Source: Qipengyuania algicida (GTDB lineage Bacteria > Pseudomonadota > Alphaproteobacteria > Sphingomonadales > Sphingomonadaceae). Taken from it: a stretch of 64,000 nt of DNA. Shown piece after piece: positions 1 through 9,557 of the stretch (positions are counted from its first letter, which is position 1; each line of letters starts with the position of its first letter). The translations under genes were made by a program, and so were the position numbers. The notes beneath the pieces are model-generated. The model worked only from the letters and a program-made list of their open reading frames with translations. It did not search any database and was not told where the DNA came from. The stretch is from positions 62,001 to 126,000 of the forward strand of contig NZ_WTYA01000001.1 of assembly GCF_009828025.1 (NCBI RefSeq), given 5' to 3'.

Positions 1-1059
1 TCGGCTATCGGTCGATGTGTAGCTGGAATCGAGCGTCGTGGTGAACTGATATCCACCAAGATTCTTGTTGAAGGTGCTGCCAAGCGAATATGTATCGGTC
101 AGCGTTTGCCGGGTCAGCGGTTTCGCATCGATCGCCCGCCTCGCGCTGCTACTATCAGGTGACGTCAGGGTCACGAGGTCGAGTCCCGACAGGTTCAGTG
201 TATCCTCGTGGATCACCTGCGTGTTGATCGTGAACTGCCCGTCCGCACCATCCTTGCCGAGCCCGTTGGTGCTGGTGAAATCGACTTCCAGCGTGGAGTC
301 CTTCGCAGCCAGTGAGCGGAAATCGGCTGGGTTGGGATCGCTGGCGAGGGTCGGGACGCTGCCCGGTGTCTGAACGACATCGCGCTCGGCCTCGGTGATC
401 GGGCTGGTGTGCTTATAGTCGATGCTGGCATTCAGTCGCGACTTGCCATTGATCGCGAGTTGCGACGCCTGCAACTCGCTCTTGGCCCCTCCACCCTGCG
501 TGGCGCGACCATAATCAACCTCGGCAGACAAGCTGCGGAAATTATCCTTCAGGATGAAATTGATGACCCGCTGGTCCGGCGGGAAGCCGTATTTCAGCGC
601 CACTTCCTCCGGCAGGATCTCCAGTCGTTTGATCGCTTCGGGAGGATAGCGAAAAATCTCGCGGAAATTGGAAATCCGCTGACCGTTGACGAGGAACACG
701 GGACGCCCGCCCCGCCCACGGCCCGATCCGATTTCCGGCGCAAGCTGGCTGATGAGATCCTGGATCGAACTTGCGCCGTAGGACTGAACCTGCTGCTCAT
801 CGAGCTCGACAACCGGAGCGCTGGATGTTTGAACCGCGCCCTGAATTGCCCTCGGCGCGGTGACGATAATTTCGGACCCAACCGTATCGTTGCCAGTCGG
901 TGTCGGAGCGGGAGCGGCCTGCGCAGCCGCTCCGGCTGGCTCAGCGGTCTGGGCCAGCGATGGCGAGGCGATGATCAGAGCGATCAGGGACACGGCGGGG
1001 GCAAAACGCAAAACGGCAACTCCAGATGATTTCAGGCCCCACCACCCGGTGTTCGGCAT
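1..1059 (-). CDS. TonB-dependent outer-membrane receptor, N-terminal part (cut by window edge)
   Basis: The reverse strand reads open from an ATG at 1059 to the window edge, giving about 353 residues without a stop. It begins with a signal peptide (hydrophobic core SLIALIIASPSLAQ). After a low-complexity Ala/Pro stretch come a TonB-box-like segment (EIIVTAP) and a plug domain with the typical 'SIQDLISQLAPEIGSGRG' and 'GRPVFLVNGQRI' signatures, followed by the first strands of a barrel. These features indicate an energy-coupled importer or a sphingomonad-type TonB-linked protein; the substrate cannot be told. The C-terminal barrel lies outside the window. It is divergent from infA, sharing the 1060-1237 intergenic region. 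Confidence 0.85.
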   Translation of the reverse strand, partial: MPNTGWWGLKSSGVAVLRFAPAVSLIALIIASPSLAQTAEPAGAAAQAAPAPTPTGNDTVGSEIIVTAPRAIQGAVQTSSAPVVELDEQQVQSYGASSIQDLISQLAPEIGSGRGRGGRPVFLVNGQRISNFREIFRYPPEAIKRLEILPEEVALKYGFPPDQRVINFILKDNFRSLSAEVDYGRATQGGGAKSELQASQLAINGKSRLNASIDYKHTSPITEAERDVVQTPGSVPTLASDPNPADFRSLAAKDSTLEVDFTSTNGLGKDGADGQFTINTQVIHEDTLNLSGLDLVTLTSPDSSSARRAIDAKPLTRQTLTDTYSLGSTFNKNLGGYQFTTTLDSSYTSTDSR

Positions 1060-1237
1060 CCATTGCGCAATGTAACGCATAAGAACAAGGTTTGGTCGTG
1101 TAACAAAATGTCGCTGGTCGACTGGCGTGGCTGCTTGATCGGAATTCGCGCGTTGCGGGCGCGCAGGCTTCCCTTTTGCCCTCACTGCCGCTATGCGCCG
1201 CGCCTGAGATTCACGGTTGCAAGCAAAAAAGGATTAT

Positions 1238-1483
1238 ATGGCCAAGGAAGAGCTCCTCGAAATGCGTGGGCGCGTGGTCGAATTGCTGCCGAACGCTATG
1301 TTCCGGGTCGAGCTGGAAAATGGCCATGAGGTGCTGGGCCACACGGCGGGCAAAATGCGCAAGAATCGCATTCGCGTGCTGGTGGGGGACGAGGTTCTCT
1401 GCGAGCTGACGCCTTACGATCTGACCAAGGCGCGCATCACCTATCGCTTCATGCCCGGGCGCGGCGGCCCCGGCCCGCAATAA
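1238..1483 (+). CDS. infA: Translation initiation factor IF-1
   Basis: An 81-residue protein with a single S1/OB fold. It binds the 30S A site and helps IF-2 and IF-3 select the initiator tRNA. The sequence shows the family hallmarks '[11 protein letters not shown]', '[12 protein letters not shown]' and 'ITYRFMPGR'. The C-terminus is a few residues longer than the usual 72, ending in a Gly/Pro-rich tail. The ATG at 1238 is chosen because the family begins MAKE; an in-frame ATG at 1217 would add seven residues never seen in IF-1. It is followed by maf 12 nt downstream, suggesting one transcript. Confidence 0.97.
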   Translation: MAKEELLEMRGRVVELLPNAMFRVELENGHEVLGHTAGKMRKNRIRVLVGDEVLCELTPYDLTKARITYRFMPGRGGPGPQ

Positions 1484-1495
1484 GGTGGCGCGCGG

Positions 1496-2068
1496 ATGGA
1501 CGCGCCCGCTCTGATCCTCGCTTCGGCCAGCCCGCGCAGGCGCGATCTTCTTGTGCGACTCGGGATCGAACCGAAAGCGATCGTCCCGGCAGAGATCGAC
1601 GAGACCCCCCAAAAGGACGAACTACCGCGCGCGTATGCCCGGCGGATGGCGCACGAGAAGGCCTGCGCGGTCGACGAAACCGGCTATGTGCTGGCCGGTG
1701 ACACGGTGGTCGCCGTTGGCCGCCGGATTATGCCCAAGGGCGAAGACGAAGCCACAGCACGCAAATGCCTCACGCTGCTTTCAGGGCGCCGGCACCGCGT
1801 CTTGTCAGCCATCGCCCTGCGCGCGCCGGACGGCACGCTCCGCGAGCGTCTGAGCGAAAGTGTCGTGCGCTTCAAACGGCTCAGCACCGAAGAGATCGAG
1901 CATTACATTGCCAGCGGCGAGTGGCATGGCAAGGCCGGTGGTTATGCCATCCAGGGCCTGGCCGAGAGCTTGATCGAATGGATGCAGGGAAGCCATTCGG
2001 GCGTCGTCGGCCTTCCGCTCTACGATACCCGCATTCTGTTGCAATCGTCAGGCTTCCGGCTTGGCTGA
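1496..2068 (+). CDS. maf: Maf family nucleoside triphosphate pyrophosphatase
   Basis: 190 residues, the normal Maf length. Maf proteins hydrolyse non-canonical or modified nucleoside triphosphates to the monophosphate and have been linked to septum inhibition. The substrate loop S-A-S-P-R-R is at residues 10-15, the EIDET motif at 33-37, and the GDTVV segment with the catalytic Asp at about 68-72. Near the C-terminus is the 'GYAIQG' segment typical of the family. It lies between infA and the RNase E/G-like gene; the stop overlaps the next start by 8 nt, implying translational coupling. Which nucleotide is cleaved (dTTP/UTP or 7-methyl-GTP type) is not clear from sequence alone. Confidence 0.93.
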   Translation: MDAPALILASASPRRRDLLVRLGIEPKAIVPAEIDETPQKDELPRAYARRMAHEKACAVDETGYVLAGDTVVAVGRRIMPKGEDEATARKCLTLLSGRRHRVLSAIALRAPDGTLRERLSESVVRFKRLSTEEIEHYIASGEWHGKAGGYAIQGLAESLIEWMQGSHSGVVGLPLYDTRILLQSSGFRLG

Positions 2069-3035
2069 GTGGCTGGTCGAGCAGGGGATCGGCGAACACC
2101 GCGCGATCCGGCTGGCTGGCGAGCGGATTACCCATGCGCGTATCCATCTGCTTGGCACGCTGAGTGCAGGCACGGTGATAGATGCCAAGCTGATATCACG
2201 CACCGCGGGGGGACCGCGCGGTTTGGCACAAACCTCAACCGGGGAAGAGATCCTTGTGGACCGCCTGCCAAAAGCCGCCTCCGAAGGTGCGCAATTGCGA
2301 ATTGTCATCCACCGCGCACCGATTGCCGAACGCGGGCGGCTGAAACTGGCGCAGGGTCGCCCAACGGACGCCGAACCTTACCAGCCCTCGCTGGCTGACA
2401 CGCTGGCATCCGGGGGCAATCATGTCAGGATCGTGCGGCGCTTTCCTGCTTGCGATTGGGATGAATTGATCGGTGAGGCACTTGACCTGAGAACCGAATT
2501 TGCAGGCGGCTGCTTGCTGTTCGCCCCTACCCCTGCGCTCACCGCAATTGATATCGACGGAGCGCTGTCACCTCGAATGATGACGCCAGTCGGCATCCCG
2601 GCTCTCGCCGATGCCCTTCATCGGTTCGACGTCGGCGGGTCCATCGCGGTAGATTTCCCCACTTTGGCGGACAAGGCGGATCGCAAGGCGCTCGACGAGG
2701 CTCTCGATCAAGTACTGGTGGGCTGGCCGCACGAGCGGACTGCGATCAATGGTTTCGGACTCGTCCAGATCGTTGCCCGGCTCGAGCGCCCATCCCTGCT
2801 CCAGCTTGCATCTTGGCAACGTGGGCGAATGGTGTGGCACAGGCTGCTGCGTCGTGCCGAGGGATTGAACGGTGCGGGAATTATCGAGCTGGCAATTGCG
2901 CCTGCGCTGAAGTCTTTCGCGAGACCTGACGACATCGAGGCACTGGCACGGCGCAGCGGCCTTCGAATCCGACTGCGCGAGGACACCGGGCTTGCATTCA
3001 CCGCACCCCATGCCCAGCTCGTTGTCGATGGCTGA
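2061..3035 (+). CDS. Short RNase E/G-family protein
   Basis: 324 residues, much shorter than RNase G (about 490) or RNase E. The C-terminal half retains the DNase I-like catalytic region: 'TAIDID' at 161-166 and 'GGSIAVDF' at 193-199 align with the two metal-binding Asp motifs of RNase E. No CPxCxG zinc-link is present, and the N-terminal S1 region is reduced. The start is a TTG at 2061 overlapping the end of maf; I see no better start. The 3' end overlaps yacG by 8 nt. The infA-maf-RNase-yacG order is recurrent in sphingomonads as I recall it. Activity on RNA is inferred, and the protein may not tetramerise as RNase E does. Confidence 0.75.
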   Translation: MAEWLVEQGIGEHRAIRLAGERITHARIHLLGTLSAGTVIDAKLISRTAGGPRGLAQTSTGEEILVDRLPKAASEGAQLRIVIHRAPIAERGRLKLAQGRPTDAEPYQPSLADTLASGGNHVRIVRRFPACDWDELIGEALDLRTEFAGGCLLFAPTPALTAIDIDGALSPRMMTPVGIPALADALHRFDVGGSIAVDFPTLADKADRKALDEALDQVLVGWPHERTAINGFGLVQIVARLERPSLLQLASWQRGRMVWHRLLRRAEGLNGAGIIELAIAPALKSFARPDDIEALARRSGLRIRLREDTGLAFTAPHAQLVVDG

Positions 3036-3216
3036 CACCTCCAAACCCTGCCCGATCTGCAAGCGCTCGCGCTCGGACGAATTCGCCCCCTTCTGCTCGT
3101 CGCGCTGCCGCGACCGCGATCTCTCGCGCTGGTTCGGCGATGGCTATGCAGTGCCGGGACGGCCCGCAAATCCAGAGGAGATTGCTCGCGAAGTGATCGA
3201 TCGCGGGGAAGACTGA
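3028..3216 (+). CDS. yacG: DNA gyrase inhibitor / zinc-binding protein YacG
   Basis: 62 residues with the four zinc-binding cysteines of the family: C8-x2-C11 and C23-x3-C27, followed by the conserved 'RDRDLSRWFGDGYAVPG' segment. In E. coli YacG binds GyrB and blocks DNA binding by gyrase. The ATG at 3028 is chosen because it overlaps the stop of the upstream RNase-like gene and places the CPIC motif near the N-terminus as usual. An in-frame ATG at 2992 would lie inside the upstream gene. The gene closes the infA-maf-RNase-yacG cluster; tRNA-Phe follows 98 nt downstream. Confidence 0.93.
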   Translation: MADTSKPCPICKRSRSDEFAPFCSSRCRDRDLSRWFGDGYAVPGRPANPEEIAREVIDRGED

Positions 3217-3314
3217 CACTCGGGCCGAATTGGCCCTTGCCAAAGGCCGGAGCCTTCGCCATAGGGCGGCCCTCCCGTCGCTCGCCGGCCTTCGGTCGCC
3301 GCCAGAGTGCAAGG

Positions 3315-3390
3315 GCCCAGGTAGCTCAGTTGGTAGAGCATGCGACTGAAAATCGCAGTGTCGGTGGTTCGATCCCGCCCCTGGGCACCA
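3315..3390 (+). tRNA. tRNA-Phe (anticodon GAA)
   Basis: A 76-nt cloverleaf. The acceptor stem GCCCAGG (3315-3321) pairs with CCTGGGC (3380-3386). The D arm starts GTAGCTCAGTTGG, the anticodon loop reads CTGAAAA with GAA, and the T arm contains GGTTCGATCC. Discriminator A and an encoded CCA end the gene at 3390. A run of six T follows directly at 3391-3396 and may end the transcript. Confidence 0.97.
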
Positions 3391-3454
3391 TTTTTTCACA
3401 GTGTTGGAATGGTGCAAAGTCTGGTCGCGATGCTAGCGCGCAGTTCTCACAAAC

Positions 3455-4285
3455 TCAGCCGTAACGACCGGTGATGTAGTCCTGCGTGCGCGCAACCGAC
3501 GGATTGGTGAATATCCGCGAGGTATCGTCGAATTCGATCAGTTCGCCCATGTGGAAGAACGCGGTCTTGTCGGAGACGCGCGCTGCCTGCTGCATGTTGT
3601 GCGTCACGATGACGATGGTGAACTGGCCGCGCAGCTCATGCAGCAATTCCTCGATCCTCGCAGTCGAGATCGGGTCGAGCGCGGAGGTCGGTTCGTCGAA
3701 CAGCACCACTTCTGGCCGTACCGCAATGGTGCGCGCGATGCACAGTCGCTGCTGCTGGCCACCAGAGAGCGACAGGGCGCTCTGGTTGAGCTTGTCCTTC
3801 ACCTCGTCCCACAAGGCCGCCTGACGCAGCGCTTGCTCGATCCGTTCGTCCTGCTCCCACTTGGCGAGCTTTTCGTAATAGGACAGCGCGAAGGCCACGT
3901 TGGCACGGATGGAACTGGCGAAGGGCGTGGGCTTCTGGAATACCATCCCTACCCGGCGGCGAAGATCGGCAAGGTCCGCCTTGCGCAGGATATTCTTGCC
4001 GTCGATCAGGATCTCGCCCTCGGCCCGCTGTTCGGGATAGAGCGAATAGATGCGGTTGATCGTACGCAGCAGCGTCGACTTGCCGCACCCCGACGGCCCG
4101 ATAATCGCTGTCACCGCGTAATCGGGGATCGGCAGCGTGACCGAATGCAGTGCCTGGCTCTTGCCATAGTAGAAGTTCAGATCGCGAATATCGATCTTCA
4201 CGCTTTTCCCGGCCGGCACCTTGGACTCAGACGGTTCAGGTGTGCTGATAAGAGAATTTTTGATCGGCGTGTCCTGGGGTTTCAT
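3455..4285 (-). CDS. pstB: Phosphate ABC transporter, ATP-binding subunit PstB
   Basis: 276 residues. PstB energises high-affinity inorganic phosphate uptake at the cytoplasmic face of the PstCA channel. Walker A (GPSGCGKST) is at 63-71, the signature LSGGQ at 173-177 and Walker B (VVLFDEP) at 193-199. The '[14 protein letters not shown]' region typical of PstB is present. Residues 1-25 form an unconserved Ser/Pro-rich leader. The gene overlaps pstA by 4 nt (ATGA). No phoU follows: downstream are only 64 nt and then tRNA-Phe on the other strand. Confidence 0.96.
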   Translation of the reverse strand: MKPQDTPIKNSLISTPEPSESKVPAGKSVKIDIRDLNFYYGKSQALHSVTLPIPDYAVTAIIGPSGCGKSTLLRTINRIYSLYPEQRAEGEILIDGKNILRKADLADLRRRVGMVFQKPTPFASSIRANVAFALSYYEKLAKWEQDERIEQALRQAALWDEVKDKLNQSALSLSGGQQQRLCIARTIAVRPEVVLFDEPTSALDPISTARIEELLHELRGQFTIVIVTHNMQQAARVSDKTAFFHMGELIEFDDTSRIFTNPSVARTQDYITGRYG

Positions 4286-5124
4286 TTGAATACCCTGCGA
4301 TTGGCAAACAGACGGACCACCAGATTGAGCACGAGCACGAATGTGGTGAGGATGAGAGCACCCGCCCAGGCGAGCGATTGCCAGGTGTCATAGGGGCTCA
4401 TGGCGTATTGGAAGATAACGACAGGCAAGTTCGCGAGCGGTCCGTTGAGGTCCGAACTCCAGAATTGATTGTTGAGCGCCGTGAACAGCAGCGGCGCAGT
4501 TTCTCCGCTGATGCGTGCTACGCCCAGCAGGGCACCTGTGACAATACCGCTCATGGCCGCTTTGAACAGAACTTGCATACTGACTTTCCAGCGGGGCAGG
4601 CCCAAAGCGAAGGCGGCTTCACGCATCCGGTCCGGCACCAGTCGCAAGGACTCGTCGCTAGTCCGCACGACCACCGGGATAAGAATGAGGCCCAGCGCCA
4701 GACCGCCGGAAAGGCCTGAAAAATGCTTCATCGGAACGACTACCAACTCGTAGACGAACAGGCCGAGCACGATCGAGGGCGCGCTGAGCAGGATGTCGTT
4801 GACGAACCGCACCGCGCTCGCCAGTCGCGTATGGCGGCCATGCTCGGCCAGATAAACGCCCGCGCACAGGCCAATCGGCGTGCCTACCACTATCGCTATC
4901 AGAATCATCACGCCACTACCGAACAGGGCATTCAGCAGCCCTCCCTCCGCGCCCGGAGGTGGCGTCATCTCGGTAAACAGCTTGGGGCTAATTGCAGATA
5001 CGCCATTCGAAATGGTGGTCCACAAAATCCAGAACAGGAACACGAGGCCCAACAGCGTCGCCAGCGCGGCGCAAACATAGGCGGTGCGGTCGATAAACTG
5101 GCGGCGAAAATAGATCCAGTTCAT
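4282..5124 (-). CDS. pstA: Phosphate ABC transporter permease PstA
   Basis: 280 residues with about six membrane segments and the BPD-type permease loop ('[22 protein letters not shown]', an EAA motif contacting PstB). It forms the phosphate channel with PstC. The short N-terminal region and the '[15 protein letters not shown]' segment are typical of PstA. It begins one nucleotide after the pstC stop and overlaps pstB by 4 nt, so the genes are almost certainly co-translated. Confidence 0.95.
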   Translation of the reverse strand: MNWIYFRRQFIDRTAYVCAALATLLGLVFLFWILWTTISNGVSAISPKLFTEMTPPPGAEGGLLNALFGSGVMILIAIVVGTPIGLCAGVYLAEHGRHTRLASAVRFVNDILLSAPSIVLGLFVYELVVVPMKHFSGLSGGLALGLILIPVVVRTSDESLRLVPDRMREAAFALGLPRWKVSMQVLFKAAMSGIVTGALLGVARISGETAPLLFTALNNQFWSSDLNGPLANLPVVIFQYAMSPYDTWQSLAWAGALILTTFVLVLNLVVRLFANRRVFK

Positions 5125-5125
5125 G

Positions 5126-6166
5126 TTAGTGAGTCCGCCCCATGTTACGCTCCACCCGGGCCAGCATCAGCTTCGCGATGCTGAGCACGATGAAGGTCAC
5201 CACGAACAGCATGAATGCCAGCGCGATGAGCGAGCTGCGATAAAGCGCAGTGTCGGCCTCTGTGAATTCGTTCGCGATTGCAGCGGCGATCGAATTGCTC
5301 GGCATCAGCAGGGATACAGATAGATCATGCGCATTGCCGAGCACGAATGTCACCGCCATCGTTTCGCCCAGTGCTCGACCCAGCCCAAGGAAGATCGCAC
5401 CAACGATGGCCGAGCGCGTATGCGGGAGAGTTACGTGGCACAGACGCTCCCAACGCGTTGCTCCGAGCGCAACCGCCGATTCGCGTAGCGATGCAGGAAC
5501 CGCGTTGAACACATCTCGCGCAACCGAAGCGATAAACGGGATGACCATGATCCCAAGCACGATCCCTGCGGTCAGCATCCCGATACCAATCGGGGGACCG
5601 GTGAACAGCGGGCCGATAATCGGTACGCTGCCCAGATGATCGTTCAGCCATGGCTCGATATGCGTCGCCATGAACGGCGCGAACATGAACAGGCCCCACA
5701 TGCCGTATATGATGCTGGGCACGGCGGCGAGCAGCTCGATCGCCATCGCGATTGGCTGGCGGGTCCATGCCGGAGCGATCTCAGTGAGAAACAAGGCGAT
5801 ACCGATGCTGATCGGAACCGCGATGATCAGCGCGATCGCCGAGGTGACCAGTGTTCCGTAGATCGGCACCAGCGCACCGAACTGGCCATTGACCACGTCC
5901 CATTTGTCGCTGGTCACGAATGCGAAGCCGAATGTCTTGAAGGCCAGCCACCCACCCGACGCCATGGAGTAGGTGACCGCCAACAGGATCAACAGAACGA
6001 ACCACGCTGCACCGCCCGTGAAGGCGTGGAACAGGCGCTCGGGCCAAACGCCCCGCGTTCTCATGGTCGTGCCTGCGATTCCCAATTCGGTGTCGGCGCG
6101 CCGATCCGTCACATCGGGATCCCCGCTCGGCCCGGCTTGCGGCTTCGAGGGATCGGTCGTGTCCAT
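5126..6166 (-). CDS. pstC: Phosphate ABC transporter permease PstC
   Basis: 346 residues with about six membrane segments after a polar N-terminus of some 40 residues. The permease EAA loop ('[19 protein letters not shown]') and the conserved '[13 protein letters not shown]' segment identify PstC, partner of PstA in the phosphate channel. The start codon shares one base with the pstS stop (TAATG), showing translational coupling within pstSCAB. Confidence 0.95.
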   Translation of the reverse strand: MDTTDPSKPQAGPSGDPDVTDRRADTELGIAGTTMRTRGVWPERLFHAFTGGAAWFVLLILLAVTYSMASGGWLAFKTFGFAFVTSDKWDVVNGQFGALVPIYGTLVTSAIALIIAVPISIGIALFLTEIAPAWTRQPIAMAIELLAAVPSIIYGMWGLFMFAPFMATHIEPWLNDHLGSVPIIGPLFTGPPIGIGMLTAGIVLGIMVIPFIASVARDVFNAVPASLRESAVALGATRWERLCHVTLPHTRSAIVGAIFLGLGRALGETMAVTFVLGNAHDLSVSLLMPSNSIAAAIANEFTEADTALYRSSLIALAFMLFVVTFIVLSIAKLMLARVERNMGRTH

Positions 6167-7215
6167 TACTTGATATTGGCCTTGGTGTAGTCCTCGATCT
6201 GCTTCACCAGCGCATCGGGCAGCGGAACGTAATCGAGCTTGGCCGCCTGCGGCTTCCCATTCTCCAGCGCCCAGTCGAAGAATTTCAGCGCAGCGTCGCT
6301 AGCCGCCTTGTTCGACGGATTCTTCGGCATCAGGATGAAAGTGGAGGCGGTGATAGGGAATGCCTGCGCGCCCGGCGCATTGGTCATCACCAGGTCGAAT
6401 TCCTTTGCGTTTGTCCAATCGGCACTCGCCGCGGCAGCCTGAAAACTCGCTGCGCTGGGGGCAACGAAATTACCCGCTGCGTTCCGAAGGTAAGCCCAGG
6501 CCATATTGTTCTGAACCACATAGGCGTATTCGACATAACCGATCGAATTGGGAATCTGGTCCACGTAAGCCGCAACGCCCTCGTTGCCCTTCCCGCCGAC
6601 GCCACCCGTCCAGTTGACCGAAGTACCTTCCGAAGGGCCGGCCTTCCATGCAGGACTGACCTGGCTGAGGTAATGGGTGAAATTGAAGGTCGTGCCCGAT
6701 CCATCGGAGCGATGGACCGCAGTGATCGCTGCATCGGGTAGCTTTACGCCCGGATTGAGCGCCACGATCGCCGGGTCATTCCACTTCAAAAGCTTGCCGA
6801 GATAAATATCCGCGAGCAACGATCCGGTCAGCTTGAGCTGCCCCTTGCTGATGCCCTGAATATGTACCACGGGCACCACCCCGCCAATGATGATCGGAAA
6901 CTGCGCGAGTCCCGCGCTGGCAAGTTCATCTGGCGAAAGCGGCTTATCGCTCGCCCCGAAGTTGACCGTCCCGGCCTTTACCTGGCTGATGCCGCCCCCG
7001 GAGCCGATTGACTGATAGTTGACCTTGACCCCATTGGCCTTGAGATAATCGGCGGACCACGCCGACAGCACCGGATAAACGAAGGTCGAGCCTGCACCCG
7101 TGATCGCACTCGACGAGCCATTGGCTCCCGAAACCGCGCCATTATCGGTCGTCTTCGCTCCGCAACCCGCCAGCAGGAACGCGCCCATCAAGGCGCCCAT
7201 CATCAACTTGTTCAC
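6166..7215 (-). CDS. pstS: Phosphate-binding lipoprotein PstS
   Basis: 349 residues from a GTG at 7215. This start is preferred because AGGGAGA lies about 6 nt upstream of it; a TTG at 7239 in the same frame has its purine-rich run only 3 nt away. The N-terminus is a lipoprotein signal with LAGC at 15-18, so the mature protein would be lipidated at Cys18. 'GAGSTFVYPVLSAW' and 'SGGGISQVKAG' form the phosphate-binding loops, and 'HRSDGSGTTFNFTHYL' is the family signature. It captures phosphate in the periplasm and hands it to PstCA. First gene of pstSCAB, behind a candidate Pho box. Confidence 0.94.
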   Translation of the reverse strand: MNKLMMGALMGAFLLAGCGAKTTDNGAVSGANGSSSAITGAGSTFVYPVLSAWSADYLKANGVKVNYQSIGSGGGISQVKAGTVNFGASDKPLSPDELASAGLAQFPIIIGGVVPVVHIQGISKGQLKLTGSLLADIYLGKLLKWNDPAIVALNPGVKLPDAAITAVHRSDGSGTTFNFTHYLSQVSPAWKAGPSEGTSVNWTGGVGGKGNEGVAAYVDQIPNSIGYVEYAYVVQNNMAWAYLRNAAGNFVAPSAASFQAAAASADWTNAKEFDLVMTNAPGAQAFPITASTFILMPKNPSNKAASDAALKFFDWALENGKPQAAKLDYVPLPDALVKQIEDYTKANIK

Positions 7216-7283
7216 ACGTGTTCTCCCTGGAACGACCAAGCGCTCCTTAGACCCGGGGTAGCCCCCGGCTCAACAGGTGTTCC

Positions 7284-7301
7284 GTGACTCTTTTATGACG
7301 C
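7284..7301 (-). promoter_or_regulatory. Candidate Pho box upstream of pstS
   Basis: On the minus strand the sequence is GCGTCAT-AAAA-GAGTCAC, two 7-bp direct repeats separated by 4 bp. This is the spacing of PhoB sites (consensus CTGTCAT-N4-CTGTCAT); the core GTCA is kept in both halves. It lies 68 nt upstream of the pstS GTG. PhoB control under phosphate limitation is inferred from this match and from the genes served. Confidence 0.6.
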
Positions 7302-7361
7302 TAGCCGAAAGCAACGACGACTCCTGCCGAAAAACAGGAAAGTTGTACCAAAATAGCGACG

Positions 7362-9554
7362 TCAAACCTGTGGAAGTTGGTCAATCATCTTGTCGAGCGT
7401 GATCGGATATTCGCGCACACGAATCCCCGTGGCATTGTACACCGCGTTGGCGATGGCTGCCGTGGGGCCGCAAATTCCCAACTCGCCCACGCCCTTTGCC
7501 TGCAAAGGCGTGCTGTAAGGGTCGGGCGTATCGAGGAATACAACCTCCTGGTGCGGGATGTCGGCATGAACCGGCACTTCGTAACTGGCCAGATCGTGAT
7601 TGACGAAGTAACCGAAACGCTTGTCGACAGCGAGCTCCTCCATCAGTGTTGCACCTGCCGCCATCGTCATCGCGCCGATAACCTGACTGCGCGCCGACAG
7701 TGGATTGAGAATCCGGCCTGCATCGCACACCGCCAACATCCGACGAATGCGAATCTCGCCAGTATAGCGATCCACTCCGACCTCGCAGAAGTGGCCGGCA
7801 TACGTGCCGATGTCATAACCCTTCTTGTAATCGCCAAAGTCGATCTCGCCCGTCGCGGCAAGCTGGCCGAGATCGGACAGGGGTACAGTCTTACCTGCAC
7901 CGATTACACGACCATCCTCGAAACGGATGGTCTGCGGGTCGATGCCGAGTTTTTGCGCTATGGAACGGTGCAGTTCGATGCAGGCCGCATAGACCCCTGC
8001 TGTAGAACTTGCCGCGCCCCATTGGCCGCCGGAGCCGGATGATACGGGAAATGCGGAATCGCCCAGCACCACCGAAACTTTCTCGAGCGGCAATCCAAGA
8101 CATTCGGCGGCTGTCTGAGCAATGATCGTGTAACTGCCTGTGCCGATATCGGTCATGTCGGTCGTGACTTTTGCCCCGCCATTCCCGTCAAGCGCCACGC
8201 GTGCGGCAGATTTGGTTGTCGGTGCCCCGCGAAAGCCTGCCGAAACGCCCATCCCAACCAGCCATCGCCCATCGGATACGCTGGCCGGTTTTGCCTGTCG
8301 CTTGGACCAGCCGAACCGTTCCCCGCCTTCGCGCAGACAGCGCACGAGATGACGTTCGGAGAACTTACGATCTGGATGCGCGGGCATTGTCTTGGGTTCG
8401 TTGAGGATACGGAATTCAATCGGGTCCATCCCGAGCTTTTCCGCCATTTCGTCGATCGCCACTTCGAGACCCATGTGACCCGGTGCCTCGCCTGGTGCCC
8501 GCATTGCATTGCCTTCGGGAAGGTCGAGCTGCGTGACGTAGGATGCCGTCATCCGATCGTCACCGGCATACATATGGTTGGTCTGTGCAGTGGCGTTCTC
8601 ACCGTCCTGCCCGGTGATATTTCCAGACCAGCATTCATGCGCAATGGCCTGAATGCGGCCTTGTTTGTCGGTGCCGATGCGGACCCGCTGGATCGTCGCC
8701 GGACGGTGTGTCGTATTGTTGAAGATCAACGGACGCTGCAGCATGACCTTCACTGGGCGTTTAGCGGCCTTCGCCGCAAGTGCAGCCATCACCGCGTCGG
8801 CCCGAACGAACAGTTTTCCGCCAAAACCGCCCCCGATGTAGGGCGAATCGACGCGTATTTTATCCTCGGGAATCGACAGAATGCTGGCCAGCGATTCCTT
8901 GCCCCAGTTGATCATCTGGTTCGAAGTCCAGACCGTCAGCCTGTCACCATCCCAAGCAGCAATGGTCGCCATAGGCTCCATCATCGCGTGGCTCTCGTCA
9001 GGCGTGGTATAATGCTGGTCCAGTTTTTCCGCTGCAGCACCGAAAGTGGCTTCGAAGTCGCCGCGATCGCTCCGCGCATCACCCCAACCGCCCTTTTCCA
9101 GCTCGGCACTGGGCGCGACCTTGGCCAGATCGTAGGTGCCATCTTCCGGCTCGTAGCTGGTCCGGATCATGGCCGCTGCAGCCCTTGCCTCTTCGAAGGT
9201 CTCCGCCACGACGCAAGCAATCGCCTGATGATAATGCGCTATCTTCCGCCCACCAAACAATGGCGCATGGTTGAAATCGCTGGAGCCAACCGGCTCGTGC
9301 TCGGTCGCCGCAACGATCGCGATCACGCCCGGTGCCTTACGCGCGTCCTCAAGGTTCATCGCCGTGATCCGTCCCTTGGCGATGCCCGCACCCAAGACAT
9401 AGCCGTAGGCCTGGTTCGGGACGACATCATGCCGCTCGTAAGCGTAAGGCGCGGTTCCGGTCGTCTTGAGCGGTCCATCGATCCGGCGGGTCGATTTGCC
9501 GATCACTTTCGGATCAGTGAGAATTGCGTCCTGAGAAGGTCCGTTGAATTCCAT
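7362..9554 (-). CDS. Molybdopterin-binding subunit of periplasmic aldehyde oxidoreductase (PaoC-like)
   Basis: 730 residues, xanthine dehydrogenase family large subunit. It should bind molybdenum cofactor and oxidise aldehydes to carboxylic acids. Domain order: aldehyde oxidase/xanthine dehydrogenase a/b hammerhead (about 20-130), then two molybdopterin-binding domains. 'PYIGGGFGGKLF' and 'SSGSGGQWGAASS' are cofactor loops. The catalytic Glu in GVGE is residue 691, nearly the position known for E. coli PaoC. No signal peptide is present; export would ride on the Tat signal of the small subunit. Last gene of the three-gene unit, 3 nt after the FAD subunit. A weak hairpin (CCTG/CAGG with a T-rich loop) lies downstream at about 7320-7340. 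Confidence 0.9.
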   Translation of the reverse strand: MEFNGPSQDAILTDPKVIGKSTRRIDGPLKTTGTAPYAYERHDVVPNQAYGYVLGAGIAKGRITAMNLEDARKAPGVIAIVAATEHEPVGSSDFNHAPLFGGRKIAHYHQAIACVVAETFEEARAAAAMIRTSYEPEDGTYDLAKVAPSAELEKGGWGDARSDRGDFEATFGAAAEKLDQHYTTPDESHAMMEPMATIAAWDGDRLTVWTSNQMINWGKESLASILSIPEDKIRVDSPYIGGGFGGKLFVRADAVMAALAAKAAKRPVKVMLQRPLIFNNTTHRPATIQRVRIGTDKQGRIQAIAHECWSGNITGQDGENATAQTNHMYAGDDRMTASYVTQLDLPEGNAMRAPGEAPGHMGLEVAIDEMAEKLGMDPIEFRILNEPKTMPAHPDRKFSERHLVRCLREGGERFGWSKRQAKPASVSDGRWLVGMGVSAGFRGAPTTKSAARVALDGNGGAKVTTDMTDIGTGSYTIIAQTAAECLGLPLEKVSVVLGDSAFPVSSGSGGQWGAASSTAGVYAACIELHRSIAQKLGIDPQTIRFEDGRVIGAGKTVPLSDLGQLAATGEIDFGDYKKGYDIGTYAGHFCEVGVDRYTGEIRIRRMLAVCDAGRILNPLSARSQVIGAMTMAAGATLMEELAVDKRFGYFVNHDLASYEVPVHADIPHQEVVFLDTPDPYSTPLQAKGVGELGICGPTAAIANAVYNATGIRVREYPITLDKMIDQLPQV

Positions 9555-9557
9555 CGC

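Noticed and set aside
7320-7340. Hairpin between the aldehyde oxidoreductase and pst operons as a terminator
   Set aside because: The stem is only 4-5 bp with the T-run in the loop, too weak to call.
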